Origin: Emergencia timonensis
Lineage (GTDB): Bacteria > Bacillota > Clostridia > Peptostreptococcales > Anaerovoracaceae
Assembly: GCF_900086585.1 (NCBI RefSeq)
Contig: NZ_FLKM01000009.1
Coordinates: forward strand, 1,178,001-1,242,000
Length of the DNA stretch: 64,000 bases
Direction of reading: 5' to 3'
Shown: in pieces, positions 9,199-18,513 of the stretch
Layout: every line of letters starts with the position of its first letter
Numbering within the stretch: position 1 is the stretch's first letter
Notes under the pieces: generated by a model
What the model was told of the DNA's origin: nothing
Databases searched by the model: none
The model's input: only the letters and a program-made list of their open reading frames with translations
Position numbers and translations under genes: made by a program

Positions 9199-9213
9199 AG
9201 TGTGATTTTTTTC

Positions 9214-9241
9214 TTGTCATCTGCTTTCGTTGTGCTATAAT
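9214..9241 (+). promoter_or_regulatory. purC promoter
   Basis: A -35 TTGTCA (9214-9219) and a consensus -10 TATAAT (9236-9241) are separated by 16 bp, about 65 bp before the purC start. I see no PurR box or purine riboswitch fold in the short leader. Confidence 0.65.
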
Positions 9242-9305
9242 AGTATGGTAAAAATATTGACAGATAAGAATTTACTTATAAATAAACACAGGAATGGAGA
9301 GTAGA

Positions 9306-9998
9306 ATGATGGAAAAAATTTATCAAGGAAAAACAAAAGACGTATTTGCACTGGACAACGGAAACGTGATGCTGCAGTTCAAGGATGACTGCACGGGAAA
9401 AGACGGCGTCTTTGATCCGGGCGAAAATACAGTGGGACTGACAATCGAAGGAATCGGCAGAGCGAACCTCAGAACTTCAATCAGATATTTTGAGCTGATC
9501 AAAGCTGCAGGCATCAAGACGCATTATGTCAGCGCTGACGTCGACAATGCGACCATGGAAGTTCTGAAAGCGACTCCATTTGGAAAGGGACTTGAGGTCA
9601 TCTGCAGACTGAGAGCGACCGGAAGCTTCATCCGCAGATACGGCGCATACATCGAAGACGGCACCGTTTTCGAGAACGGATATGTGGAGACGACCCTGAA
9701 GGACGACGAAAAGGGCGATCCCCTCATCACAAGCGAAGGCCTTGAGGTTCTGGGCATCATGAGCCAGGAGATGTTCAACCAGATGAAAGAACAGACCCTG
9801 AAGATCACCAGGATCGTTGCTGACGACCTGGCATCCATGGGACTGGAGCTGTGGGACATCAAATTCGAATTCGGATACAACAATGACGAGGTCATCCTCA
9901 TCGACGAAATCGCCAGCGGCAACATGAGAGTTTACAAGGATGGAAAGATCGTAGATCCAGTCGATCTGACTGACATCATTCTGAGCCATACAAAATAA
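9306..9998 (+). CDS. purC: Phosphoribosylaminoimidazole-succinocarboxamide synthase
   Basis: A 230-residue protein of normal PurC length. It has the opening [11 protein letters not shown] motif and the SAICAR synthetase signatures [12 protein letters not shown] and WDIKFEFG...[14 protein letters not shown]. It catalyses the ATP-dependent joining of aspartate to CAIR in purine synthesis. An ATG at 9294 is in frame, but GGAGA at 9296-9300 fits the ATG at 9306 better. It stands alone, not in a pur operon, and has its own promoter and terminator. Confidence 0.97.
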   Translation: MMEKIYQGKTKDVFALDNGNVMLQFKDDCTGKDGVFDPGENTVGLTIEGIGRANLRTSIRYFELIKAAGIKTHYVSADVDNATMEVLKATPFGKGLEVICRLRATGSFIRRYGAYIEDGTVFENGYVETTLKDDEKGDPLITSEGLEVLGIMSQEMFNQMKEQTLKITRIVADDLASMGLELWDIKFEFGYNNDEVILIDEIASGNMRVYKDGKIVDPVDLTDIILSHTK

Positions 9999-10006
9999 AT
10001 AGTAAA

Positions 10007-10040
10007 AACGAGTGCAGGAGAATCCGCACTCGTTTTTTTA
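10007..10040 (+). terminator. purC terminator
   Basis: AACGAGTGC (10007-10015) pairs with GCACTCGTT (10026-10034), followed by a run of seven T. Confidence 0.9.
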
Positions 10041-10064
10041 TTATGCAGGAAATAGTGGGTGAAA

Positions 10065-10328
10065 CTGGCAAAAGTGCCATAAAAGCACCAAAAAAGCTCG
10101 TTTGTGGCACTTTTTCGCAAAATGAGACGAAATATTGAACAAATTATCCATTAAAAGGGAGAAATGCAATGGACTAGAAAACTATATAATAAATAACCTT
10201 TTCAAAAAATAAGGGTTTAGAAACATATTTAGCGCAAATCATTGCCTTTTTTGCTTCTTAAAAGCTTGATGTAAACTGAAAAATGCCACAAAAGCGCCAA
10301 AAATGCTCGTTTGTGGCACTTTTGCCAG
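10065..10328. repeat. 264-bp non-coding element with 15-bp terminal inverted repeats
   Basis: CTGGCAAAAGTGCCA (10065-10079) is matched perfectly in inverse by TGGCACTTTTGCCAG (10314-10328). Each end also contains an internal hairpin: the arms GTGCCA and TGGCAC flank about 25 bases that include the shared stretch GCTCGTTTGTGGCAC. The middle (about 10115-10275) is AT-rich without an open frame. The layout is like a MITE or a pair of related regulatory hairpins. I see no clear target duplication, so mobility is unproven. Confidence 0.6.
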
Positions 10329-10363
10329 ATTTAGAAATTTATCGGCTCACAGCAGCCGCTTGC

Positions 10364-11113
10364 TCAGTCTTCCATGATGTAATATCTTCGCCTATTTTTG
10401 GAGGATTTTTTGTACTCAATTGCTTCGGCAGGGCAGCCTCCGATACAGGCCATGCAGTGGGTGCAATTTCCTTTCCATAAAGGTCTTCCATTTTCCATGC
10501 TGATATTATCGAGAGGGCATCTTTTCTGGCATTTCCCGCAGGAAACACAGGCGTCAGTGGCTGCAAACCCCTGATCGTGGACAAAAAGGGAATAATAGAG
10601 TGTGTTTACAGGTCCGCTGGACAGCTTCTCCTTAAAGGAAGCGTGGGATTCAGGGAACGGTCTGTCCTGCTGAATCAATGCGATCAGTTCGTCTGTCTGT
10701 TCGCGGGCTTTTTCTAGGATCTCATCGCACTCTTTTTTGTCCGGCGTATTGGACAAGGCTACGTAATTATTGGGCATGATGACGGGGGCTAATCCGCAGA
10801 AAAGCAAATTCTTTTCCAGGCAGAGTTTTTTTGCATAGGCGGCGGCATTGCCGATGCTTCCCGCGCAGGTGAGGACGAAATAGGCCTTTTGCCTGTTTTG
10901 AAAGCCCGACTCCTGAATCCAGCGATGAACGACTTTGGGCATCTGCCAGGCATAGGTAGGCGCAACAAAGATCAGGGGCTCTTTAGCACGAAAGATCTTT
11001 GTTTCCTTCTCTTTCAAACACTGATTGATGGAGATCATTTCATCTCCGAGACTTTCTGCAATCTGTCTTGCCACAAGGGCGCTGTTTCCTGTACCGCTAA
11101 AATAAAAAACCAT
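10364..11113 (-). CDS. EFR1-type flavodoxin/2[4Fe-4S] ferredoxin fusion
   Basis: Starting at the ATG at 11113 (AAGGAG site upstream) the protein has 249 residues. The beginning MVFYFSGTGNSALVARQIAE is a flavodoxin FMN phosphate loop. The carboxy end holds two ferredoxin motifs, CVSCGKCQKRCP and CTHCMACIGGCP, for two [4Fe-4S] clusters. Proteins of this type (EFR1 family) are thought to pass electrons between flavin and ferredoxin pools in anaerobes. The partner is unknown. It lies in a two-gene operon just downstream of a TetR regulator. Confidence 0.9.
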   Translation of the reverse strand: MVFYFSGTGNSALVARQIAESLGDEMISINQCLKEKETKIFRAKEPLIFVAPTYAWQMPKVVHRWIQESGFQNRQKAYFVLTCAGSIGNAAAYAKKLCLEKNLLFCGLAPVIMPNNYVALSNTPDKKECDEILEKAREQTDELIALIQQDRPFPESHASFKEKLSSGPVNTLYYSLFVHDQGFAATDACVSCGKCQKRCPLDNISMENGRPLWKGNCTHCMACIGGCPAEAIEYKKSSKNRRRYYIMED

Positions 11114-11127
11114 AAAATCACTCCTTT

Positions 11128-11724
11128 TTATAAATTTGAAACCGTCTGTTTCTCGTCGATTCCGCTTACCATCTGCCGGAGATATTCCTTTGCCTGCTCT
11201 TTTGAGCATTCCCGCTTTTCGAGGTATTTCCATTCCAAAATGATCACGATCGCCTCGCTGTATAGTTTTGCCGCCATTTCCCGGGGGACTTTGAACTGGT
11301 GAGAATTGGGATTGCTCTGAAATGCGGCGGACATATTTGAGAGCAGGTAAAGACGCACCTGGTTGATCAGGTATTGGTTAGCAGGGTTGTTCCTTAAAAT
11401 TTTCTGTACTGTGTCGATGTTCTGATCCAGGTAATCAAAGCAATTTTCCATCAGGCAGTTCATGCGTTCACTGCAGTTGTCCATGTCCCGGTATCCGCTA
11501 TCCAGCTGATCGCGAACAGTCATCAGACAATACTGCAGGAGATCGTATTTGTCGTCAAAATAGTTATAAAAGGTGGCGCGGGGCAGCATTGCCTTTTCGC
11601 ACAGCTCACCGACCGTGACTTCTTCGAAGGCTTTTGAAGACAATAGCGCTCGCATTGCCTGCTGCAGGGAATGCAGGGTGCGGGCCGCTCCAATGGTCAG
11701 TTTTTTTGAAAAGTCGTATTTCAT
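11128..11724 (-). CDS. TetR/AcrR family regulator
   Basis: A 198-residue protein from the ATG at 11724 (AAGGAG upstream). The amino-terminal helix-turn-helix contains VTVGELCEKAMLPRATFYNYFDDKYDL, and the remainder resembles the TetR_C_7/DhaS-like ligand domain. It is 14 bp upstream of the EFR1 ferredoxin gene on the same strand and divergent from the flavoenzyme gene at 11937. It may therefore control either or both (inference). Confidence 0.88.
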   Translation of the reverse strand: MKYDFSKKLTIGAARTLHSLQQAMRALLSSKAFEEVTVGELCEKAMLPRATFYNYFDDKYDLLQYCLMTVRDQLDSGYRDMDNCSERMNCLMENCFDYLDQNIDTVQKILRNNPANQYLINQVRLYLLSNMSAAFQSNPNSHQFKVPREMAAKLYSEAIVIILEWKYLEKRECSKEQAKEYLRQMVSGIDEKQTVSNL

Positions 11725-11936
11725 ATTCAAATCTCCTTTGACAATTTTCTGTTTTTGTCTAAATCTGCACGTCTGTTTTATTCTGTCACTTGTTTCACCG
11801 TTTTCTATAGTATAAACTAAAGAAAAAATTTATACAAGTGCAAAAATAAAATCGACTGCAAAAGATTTTATGTTATGAATTTAGAAAAGAAACTTTGGGA
11901 ATTCTATACTTGTTATCATGAATGGAGGTCAATCAG

Positions 11937-14051
11937 ATGAAATACCCCAACTTATTTACATCGATGAATATAGGCTCTGTGCCAATCAAGAATCGAGCCG
12001 TCATGACGGCGATGTGTGTGGGTCTTGCCAATCACGACGGCAGTGTCAGCGAGCCGCTGGCGGCGTATTACGAAGAGCGGGCGAGGGGAGGCGCGGGCCT
12101 CATCATCACGGAATGCACCAGGATTAATGAAGACGACGCGGTCTCACATTCCAGCATGCTGTCAATGTCCCACGACAGATATATCGCACCGCTTAAGGAT
12201 GCGGTGGACCGGGTCCATGCTTACGGTACAAAGCTGTTCGTGCAGCTCTTTCATCCAGGCAGGCAGAATGTGGTCATGTTCCCTGCGCTATGGCGTTTTA
12301 ACGAGAGGATGGCGCGGATCTTTCCGCGGTATTGGGATCTCTTTTTTAAGATTACCGGCGGTTTTGACGAATCTGCCATGGACGATCCGAAAACGGTGAA
12401 GCGGATGAGGCGTTATATGAAACCCCTTCTCGCACCGAGCGACGTTCCCTGCGGACTGGGCGTCAATCCAATTCGCAATCAGGCGACAAAAGCGATGACC
12501 ATACCGCAGATTAAAACTTTGATCGGCCAGTTCGTCGCTGCTGCGGGGCGTGTGCAAAAAGCCGGCGCCGACGGCGTAGAGCTCCACGCGGCCCACGGCT
12601 ATCTGCTGCAGCAGTTCTTAAGCCCGTATACGAACCGGAGAGAGGATGAATACGGCGGTACACTGGAAAACAGAATGCGCCTTTTGAAGGAGATCATCGA
12701 CGGTATTCGCAAGGAATGCGGAAAGGATTTTCCCATCAGCGTCCGCCTCTCCGTCGAAGAATATTACGATATGATCGGTTATGCAGGCCAGGGCATCGTT
12801 TTGGAAGAAGGGGTGAAGATGGCGAAATGCCTGGAAAGCTTCGGAATCGACGTGCTGAATGTCAGCAGTGGAAATTATGATACGGCGCAGACTTCCTGCG
12901 AACCGGTCAGCTTTGCTCAAGGGTGGCGTAAGTATCTGGCAAAAGCAGTGAAAGACGAGGTCAGGATTCCTGTCATCGCGGCAAATCTGATTTGAACCCC
13001 TGAGCAGGCAGAGGCGCAGCTTGCAGAAGGAGTACAGGACTTCATCGGCATGGGGCGGCCCTTCCTTTCTGACCCGGCATGGGTAAATAAGGCAGAAGAG
13101 GGACGAAGTGAGGACATACAGCGGTGTATCTGCTGTCTTCGATGCATGGAGTATTTCCAGGATCATATCATGAACGGAAAACCCGTCGGATGTGCGGTCA
13201 ATCCGCGAGCCTGCAGAGAAAGCGAGATGATGGACGCAGCGCCGAAGAACGGCGGGCATCGGCAGATCGTCATCGTAGGAGCGGGACCTGCAGGACTGAC
13301 GGCGGCAAAGGAACTTGCGGCGCGTGATTTCAAGGTGACGGTGCTTGAGAGACAGGAAGAACCTGGCGGACAGCTTCTTCTGGCAAAGATGCCGCCGCTG
13401 AAAGAGAAAATCGCCTGGCCCGCGGAGACTCTGGCACGCCAGGCGTTACAGGAGGGCGCAGAGATCCGATATCACGTCGACGCGACCAAAGAGATGATCA
13501 ATTCCTACCAGCCTTATGCTGTGATTCTCGCTACCGGCGGTGAGGCAGTTGCGCCTGCAATACCGGGATCCGACGCGGAAAATGTAGTCACGGTAACGCC
13601 GATTTTGATGGGAGAAAAGAAATATCAGGGGAAGGAAATCGCAGTCATCGGCTCGGGGATGACGGGATTAGAGACGGCGGAGCTGCTGCAGATACAGGGA
13701 AACCGAGTTACCATTATTGAAATGGCGGACAAAATTGCCCCCGGAGCATATCCTGTCAATGCAGATGATGTCATTGGGAGGCTGAAAAAAGGCGGCGCAC
13801 GGTTCATGCCTGGCAGAAAGCTGGAACGAATCAGCTCAAATCAGCTGCATTTAAGCCGTAAGGACGGCGTGATGGAATCCATCGCGACAGATGCGACAGT
13901 GCTCTCTATCGGCGTGCGAAGCAGAAATGAACTTGAAAAAGAAGTTTCTGGCTGTTGTGACCGGCTCTATGTAATCGGTGATGCCAAAAAGCCGGGACGT
14001 ATCGGAGATGCCACACGCAGTGCCTTTGAAGTGGCAAGAAAAATACAATAA
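11937..14051 (+). pseudogene. OYE-family NADH:flavin oxidoreductase (FadH/BaiCD-like) with in-frame TGA
   Basis: Read through one TGA at 12993-12995, the frame encodes about 703 residues. The amino-terminal old-yellow-enzyme TIM barrel (residues about 1-370) has GVELHAAHGYLLQQFLSP and YTNRREDEYGG. A CxCCxxC...C cluster region follows around 400-430, then an FAD/NAD module starting with IVIVGAGPAGLTAAKELAA. Relatives are 2,4-dienoyl-CoA reductases and bile-acid or enoate reductases with FMN, FAD and [4Fe-4S]. The TGA is codon 353, between VIAANLI and TPEQAE. Homologues usually have Lys or Arg here, so CGA to TGA is the simplest origin. The second part could restart at ATG 13050. The SD GGAGG precedes ATG 11937. 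Confidence 0.88.
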
Positions 14052-14072
14052 TAGACAAAAATTTATAGAAAA

Positions 14073-14130
14073 ACGAGCAGATCATCCTTATAGCGAAATC
14101 ATCGTTCAGGAAGAACTGCTCGTTTTTTAT
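14073..14130 (+). terminator. Terminator after the OYE-type gene
   Basis: AACGAGCAG (14073-14081) and CTGCTCGTT (14116-14124) form a long-loop hairpin followed by T6. Smaller complementary segments (GATGAT-like) lie inside the loop. Confidence 0.7.
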
Positions 14131-14145
14131 AACATAGGAAATATC

Positions 14146-14345
14146 GTTCAAAGGACGTATTTCCGTATGTTTCATCGTTCGCTTTGCTCACTCCTCCAGT
14201 CGCTAATGCTCCTTTCGCTGTCCGTTTCGCCTAGCCAGCTAAAGCTGGGGCGAAAAGGCAAAGAACGTACCTTACGAAGCGTCGCCCCTTGCGGGCGACA
14301 TGAGTGCATAGGAGCGACGCTCCGTTATGCACTCGTTTTTTATTA
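14146..14345 (+). other. Run of three GC-rich hairpins, last one a terminator
   Basis: Three strong stems follow each other. The first pairs TTTCGCC/GGCGAAA (14225-14231 with 14249-14255) and has an inner CCAGC/GCTGG. The second pairs GTCGCCC/GGGCGAC (14281-14287 with 14293-14299). The third pairs GAGTGCATA with TATGCACTC (14302-14310 with 14326-14334) over an inner GGAGC/GCTCC and ends in T7. No open frame is present. It may be a structured RNA, a repeat element, or only stacked terminators between convergent genes. Confidence 0.5.
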
Positions 14346-14350
14346 AGCGG

Positions 14351-15064
14351 CTATTGTTCACGGCCCATTTTGGAATCAGCAGAAATCAGCCGCGTGCGTC
14401 CTGGGACTTTGACCAGGTTCTCTAGCTCTTTGATGGCGTCCTTTCCGATCCAGACCTGTGCTTTATTGCCGTTCTCTTTGAGATTGTGCGCTAGCAAAAG
14501 CGCCTTTTCGTTTGTGTCAAAATCATGTTTGCCAATTTCGCGCAAGGCCCAGGAGACGGATTTTTTGACATGATCTTGTTCATCCTGTGAATGCTCTTGA
14601 ATGAGCGCCAGATAAGCGTCGAGAGTTTCCGCTGTGATGTCTTTTTGGTGGATGGCCGCAGAAGCCATCAGCGTAAAAGCGCCCCGTTTTTTGTAAGTGT
14701 GTTGGGAAGTGATCCACAGGGTGATCAACTGGTCAAAGTCTTTCATCTTCACGATTAAATTTTTGCACAAATGATCGCACAGATCCCAGGAAACTACATC
14801 AGACATCAAAGTATCCACTTCTTCGAGGGTTGTTTTCTTTTTGTCGAAGAGCAGCACTGCCAGCAGCCTGGCTTCGTGATAGCCGGATTGCCACAGTTCA
14901 TATGCCAGATCCTGAGATTTTTCAATTTTTTTGGCTAGAGCCCGTATCTCTGTCGTTGAAACGCCGATGCTGTTTTCTTCCGGAATTCCCAATTTGATGA
15001 CATTGGCTTTGTGCTTTTCGCTGGACATGGCCTGAAGCTGGCTGATGATTTCGTTACAAGTCAT
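14351..15064 (-). CDS. AlkD-like DNA alkylation repair protein
   Basis: About 237 residues from the ATG at 15064, which follows AAAGGG at a good distance; an in-frame ATG at 15082 is the alternative. The protein is all-helical with HEAT-like repeats. It has family marks such as STTEIRALAKKI near the start, the LWxSGYHEARLLAVLL helix, and the WDLCDHLCKNL segment that carries the catalytic Asp of AlkD-type glycosylases. Members remove N3- or N7-alkylated purines without base flipping. It is convergent with the hairpin region. Confidence 0.88.
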   Translation of the reverse strand: MTCNEIISQLQAMSSEKHKANVIKLGIPEENSIGVSTTEIRALAKKIEKSQDLAYELWQSGYHEARLLAVLLFDKKKTTLEEVDTLMSDVVSWDLCDHLCKNLIVKMKDFDQLITLWITSQHTYKKRGAFTLMASAAIHQKDITAETLDAYLALIQEHSQDEQDHVKKSVSWALREIGKHDFDTNEKALLLAHNLKENGNKAQVWIGKDAIKELENLVKVPGRTRLISADSKMGREQ

Positions 15065-15234
15065 AAGTGTAGTCCCTTTCATCTGTTAAATTCGTTAAAT
15101 ATGGAGCCATTATATTGTGACGATTCATTTAAAAATAAAATTGAACATCTTGATTGAATGAACGCTTCCTTAGGCAATATTCTTAAAACTTTGCGTTCAT
15201 TATAACATAAATCATGTAGAAATAGTTAAAATCC

Positions 15235-15263
15235 TTTAATTATCATCGAAAAAGAGGTATAAT
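15235..15263 (+). promoter_or_regulatory. Promoter of the ATP-grasp gene
   Basis: A -35-like TTTAAT (15235-15240) and a consensus -10 TATAAT (15258-15263) are 17 bp apart, about 55 bp before the start codon. Confidence 0.6.
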
Positions 15264-15321
15264 GATGGATATCACTGGCAATTTTTGAGATACTAGAGAT
15301 CATATGAAAGGATTATGCAAA

Positions 15322-16530
15322 ATGAAAAGTATAAAATATTATATGAAGGCAGCAGAAAGACGAAAAATTCTATCTAATCGAAAGGAATTTTATCTCGATT
15401 ACGTTTGCAGGCAGACTGGCTGGGATCGAGCAAAAGCAAAGGCCGAAATGGACCTGTATCTTGAACAAGGCGTAAATTATCGATTTTACGTTAAAAAGAG
15501 ACTTTGGTGCAGAACTGGCAAAAAACTGGAAGCGAGTTTGGCAAATATTCGTAAAGACAGCCGCTACGACAAAACCAGTACGAATAAACACGCTCGCCTG
15601 GTTGCAGAGGAAAGTGGCTGGTCTCAGAAAAAGGCCGTAGAAAAAATATTGGAATCAAATTTATATACGGAGTGCTCTCCGAGGGATTACTATCAGTTTC
15701 GGTTTTGGGAAAAATCCATCGAGGAACAAAAGCAATACTATACAAAAGGTACGGTAGAGCGGATGATTATGAAGTATAACACCAATTCTGAAGAAATAGC
15801 GATGATTCGAAATAAGGAGAAGTTTGCTAAAGTATTCGGAGATTTGTTTCATCGGGTCTGGTTTTCTAACAGAAAGCTTACGTTTGAGGAATTTCTGGAG
15901 AGGACAGAGGGTTTATCCAGTTTGATTTGCAAACCGATATTTGGCACCCATGGGGAAGGTGTTGAAAAGCTTGCTGTCCCAGAAGATATGGAAGGAAAAC
16001 GTCAGCTTTATGATTTAATCATGTCGAAGCCAAAGAGTGTGTGTGAGGAACTGATCGTACAGCACCATGAACTTGCCGAAATGTGCGAGACTTCAGTAAA
16101 TACAGTCAGACTGGTAACCATCTTAGATAACGACGAAATCCACTACATGTATTCTGTCCTGCGAATGGGTACTGGCGGGCTGATTGACGGCTACGAAGGG
16201 GGAGGAATTTTTGCACCTGTTGACGTTACAACTGGAACCGTCTGCAGAGACGGTATGAATTTGGACAGCGAATTCTATCAAGTTCATCCTGTATCGCAAA
16301 AGCCGATTAAGGGTTTCCAGATTCCCAACTGGGACAAGGTCCTTAAACTGGCAGAAACAGCCGCCAGAAGGTTGACAGGCGTCCATATGGTTGGTTGGGA
16401 TATCGCAGTGACCGAAAATGGAGCTTCCCTAATTGAAGGGAACTCTGAATCTAACTATCAATTTGCGCAGTTGCCATATATTCCAGAGGGGAAAGGCGTA
16501 AGATATAAATTTGAACCTTTCTTAAAATAA
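15322..16530 (+). CDS. Sugar-transfer-associated ATP-grasp (ATPgrasp_ST) protein
   Basis: 402 residues from the ATG at 15322 (AAAGGA upstream; an in-frame ATG at 15304 is possible). Residues about 130-400 match the ATPgrasp_ST family. The evidence is the lysine segment SSLICKPIFGTHGEGV, the VCEELIVQHHELAEM loop, SVNTVRLVT, and the terminal Mg-binding GWDIAVTENGASLIEGNSESN. The family is often found in cell-surface polysaccharide or glycan-decoration loci, where it is thought to attach a carboxylate to an amine or hydroxyl. Here the gene is solitary with its own promoter and terminator. The amino-terminal helical domain (about 1-120) is not recognised. Confidence 0.85.
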   Translation: MKSIKYYMKAAERRKILSNRKEFYLDYVCRQTGWDRAKAKAEMDLYLEQGVNYRFYVKKRLWCRTGKKLEASLANIRKDSRYDKTSTNKHARLVAEESGWSQKKAVEKILESNLYTECSPRDYYQFRFWEKSIEEQKQYYTKGTVERMIMKYNTNSEEIAMIRNKEKFAKVFGDLFHRVWFSNRKLTFEEFLERTEGLSSLICKPIFGTHGEGVEKLAVPEDMEGKRQLYDLIMSKPKSVCEELIVQHHELAEMCETSVNTVRLVTILDNDEIHYMYSVLRMGTGGLIDGYEGGGIFAPVDVTTGTVCRDGMNLDSEFYQVHPVSQKPIKGFQIPNWDKVLKLAETAARRLTGVHMVGWDIAVTENGASLIEGNSESNYQFAQLPYIPEGKGVRYKFEPFLK

Positions 16531-16540
16531 GAATGCGTTA

Positions 16541-16590
16541 AGGCACCATAGGTATTGTGAAATTCAATACTTATGGTGCCTCTTAACTTT
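16541..16590 (+). terminator. Terminator of the ATP-grasp gene
   Basis: AGGCACCATA (16541-16550) pairs with TATGGTGCCT (16572-16581), extended inside by GTATTG/CAATAC. A short T-rich tail follows. Confidence 0.8.
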
Positions 16591-16613
16591 TACAGTTCTT
16601 CGGTTTATTAGAC

Positions 16614-17111
16614 TTAAGGTGCTGCATAGTACCTGCGTCTGACGATTTCTACATAGCGGTCCGGATTTTTGGTTCCGAGTTCGCAGCGGCACGGTTCGCT
16701 CTCTCTGTTTTCACCGGTAGGGACAAAGCCCAGGGATTCGTACATGGCGGCGCCAATTTTGTTGTCGGGATAGTGCATCAGTTCTACGCAGCCGATGGAA
16801 GGGTATTCTTCTTTGAACAGGTCCATGGAGGCCTCCAGGGCTGCGCGCCCCAGGCCCTTGCCCTGCTGGTCTTTGTCGATCATATATCTGTGCAGGAATA
16901 CGTAGTCGGGATCGTCTTTGACGAAATAATACAGCAGGAAGCCGACGGGCTCGCCGTCGCTGTAGACGACCTTTGTCCTGAAATCCTTCTCAAAGGCACA
17001 TTCAGCAATAGAGAAAAGGTTGTCTTCCATAAAGCATTTCTGATTCTCATGAACCTCCAGGCTGATGGCAGCTTGAAAGTTATCTTTATCCACATCTCTA
17101 AAAGTAATCAT
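16614..17111 (-). CDS. GNAT family N-acetyltransferase (SpeG/PaiA-like)
   Basis: 165 residues from the ATG at 17111, with AAAGGATG upstream. The GNAT acetyl-CoA motif DQQGKGLGRAALEASMDLF is present near residues 80-100. A carboxy-terminal NKIGAAMYESLGFVPTGE motif is typical of small-molecule acetyltransferases such as spermidine acetyltransferases. The VHENQKCF and YPDNKIGAAMYE segments resemble the spermine/spermidine branch, but this is only a family-level call. It is divergent from the Ldi-like locus. Confidence 0.85.
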   Translation of the reverse strand: MITFRDVDKDNFQAAISLEVHENQKCFMEDNLFSIAECAFEKDFRTKVVYSDGEPVGFLLYYFVKDDPDYVFLHRYMIDKDQQGKGLGRAALEASMDLFKEEYPSIGCVELMHYPDNKIGAAMYESLGFVPTGENRESEPCRCELGTKNPDRYVEIVRRRYYAAP

Positions 17112-17274
17112 CAATCTCATCCTTTCATTTATCTTTTTTACAGTTTACCATAGTTGAGATGCAAAATCTTTGTAAGGACAACAAAATTTTTTGAATTTGG
17201 TGAAAATACAGCTTGACTATGGTCTTAGACAATATCTTATATTGACAATAGAAAGATTGAAATGAGGTGATTTG

Positions 17275-18513
17275 ATGAGTTGCTGCTGTAAAGAAAAAAC
17301 ACAGGACTGTAATTGTGCCGGACAGGAAATCGAAGTTCTGGGGAAGACGGCCAGAGCCGATATCCAGTTCGACCAGATAGCAGAATTACTGTCCACGGGA
17401 AAAGAAACTTTTGCCATGTACGAGAACCATAAGCTGACGGAGTCCGCGTTGGCCATGTGGAATCTCCATAAGGAGGTCATCGATGCGACCCTGGACGGGG
17501 GATGGGACAACCAGAGACATCCCTGGTGCAGAGAGATGCAGGACTTTTGGCGATACGGCCTGGCGTTCTGCGACTACGGCATGCTTTCTATGGCTATGAT
17601 TGATCCTTCTATGAAGGACGAAATCTGTGAGTACGCTCGAAAGACCGTTCTTCTGATGAAAGACACGCCAATCTGGGATGAATGGGTGCGGTTTGGATTT
17701 AATGACAATCCCATTACGAAGGACAACATCATGTACAAGGGACATCTCCACTTTACCTATGGTGTTTACGAACTTTTGTCAGGGAGCAGGGAGTTTGAGG
17801 AGGAGTATCAGTTCCTTACCGACATCATGGTGCGGGAATACGAAGCCAACAGCATCTGCGAGACGCCTTACTGGGGGATTCAATGTGAACTGGATCAATA
17901 TTTTCCGCAGTGCAATTCCGTAGGCATGCTGGGAATGAAGGTTTACGATCTGATCCACGGGACGGATCTCAACGAAAGGTACAGCAAGAAGATTTATGAG
18001 TTCATCTATGACCGGGTCAGCGACAAGGAGACGGGACTTCTCTTTGCCAAGTATCATCCCAGCCACGACCAGGGAGAACCGTACATCACGGGATTCTGCA
18101 ACGCCTGGGGACTGAACCTGCTGCATCCGTACTACCCGCAGCTGTTGGAGGGAGCCTATAGGACTTTTATCCGGTACTTTGGCAAAGAGCTGATGGATGG
18201 TCAGGCTCTTTACATCAAAGAATATGCAAACTTTGATGAGGCTTCCACGGGCAGAGAAGAGAGCATGGGTGTTTTTTACTCCATGGCTCTGGCAAAAGAG
18301 TATCAGGATGTGGAAAGCTGGGAGAAGTTCGCCAGATATTTTATCGGCGTATACGGCATTGAAATCGAAGAAGGAATCGCCCGATTCAAGAAGGCGGAAC
18401 CGGTAGACGAGACCTTTGTTCACAATTATATTCTCTTCGGCCAGGTGCATCAGCCGTGGGAAAAAATCTTTTCATACGACTGGCAGGCCTTTCGGGAAGG
18501 GGGACGAGACTGA
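17275..18513 (+). CDS. Linalool dehydratase/isomerase-like protein, catalytic-type paralogue
   Basis: 412 residues from the ATG at 17275 (GAGGTGA upstream). The segment NIMYKGHLHFTYGVYELLSG and the later GIQCELDQYFPQCNSV closely follow Ldi of Castellaniella defragrans. His157, Cys204 and Cys213 align with its catalytic His129, Cys171 and Cys180 as I recall them, and the nine-residue Cys-Cys spacing is the same. Ldi hydrates myrcene, dehydrates linalool and isomerises it to geraniol. Unlike Ldi there is no signal peptide; instead a Cys-rich tail (Cys at 3, 4, 5, 12 and 14) starts the protein. The gene overlaps its paralogue by three bases (TGATG). The fold call is firm; the substrate is unknown. 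Confidence 0.82.
   Translation: MSCCCKEKTQDCNCAGQEIEVLGKTARADIQFDQIAELLSTGKETFAMYENHKLTESALAMWNLHKEVIDATLDGGWDNQRHPWCREMQDFWRYGLAFCDYGMLSMAMIDPSMKDEICEYARKTVLLMKDTPIWDEWVRFGFNDNPITKDNIMYKGHLHFTYGVYELLSGSREFEEEYQFLTDIMVREYEANSICETPYWGIQCELDQYFPQCNSVGMLGMKVYDLIHGTDLNERYSKKIYEFIYDRVSDKETGLLFAKYHPSHDQGEPYITGFCNAWGLNLLHPYYPQLLEGAYRTFIRYFGKELMDGQALYIKEYANFDEASTGREESMGVFYSMALAKEYQDVESWEKFARYFIGVYGIEIEEGIARFKKAEPVDETFVHNYILFGQVHQPWEKIFSYDWQAFREGGRD

Noticed and set aside
10065..10328. Insertion sequence with transposase
   Set aside because: The 264-bp segment has no open frame for a transposase.
12993..12995. Selenocysteine at the in-frame TGA of the OYE-type gene
   Set aside because: Relatives carry Arg or Lys here, not Cys, and I see no SECIS-like stem-loop right after the TGA.
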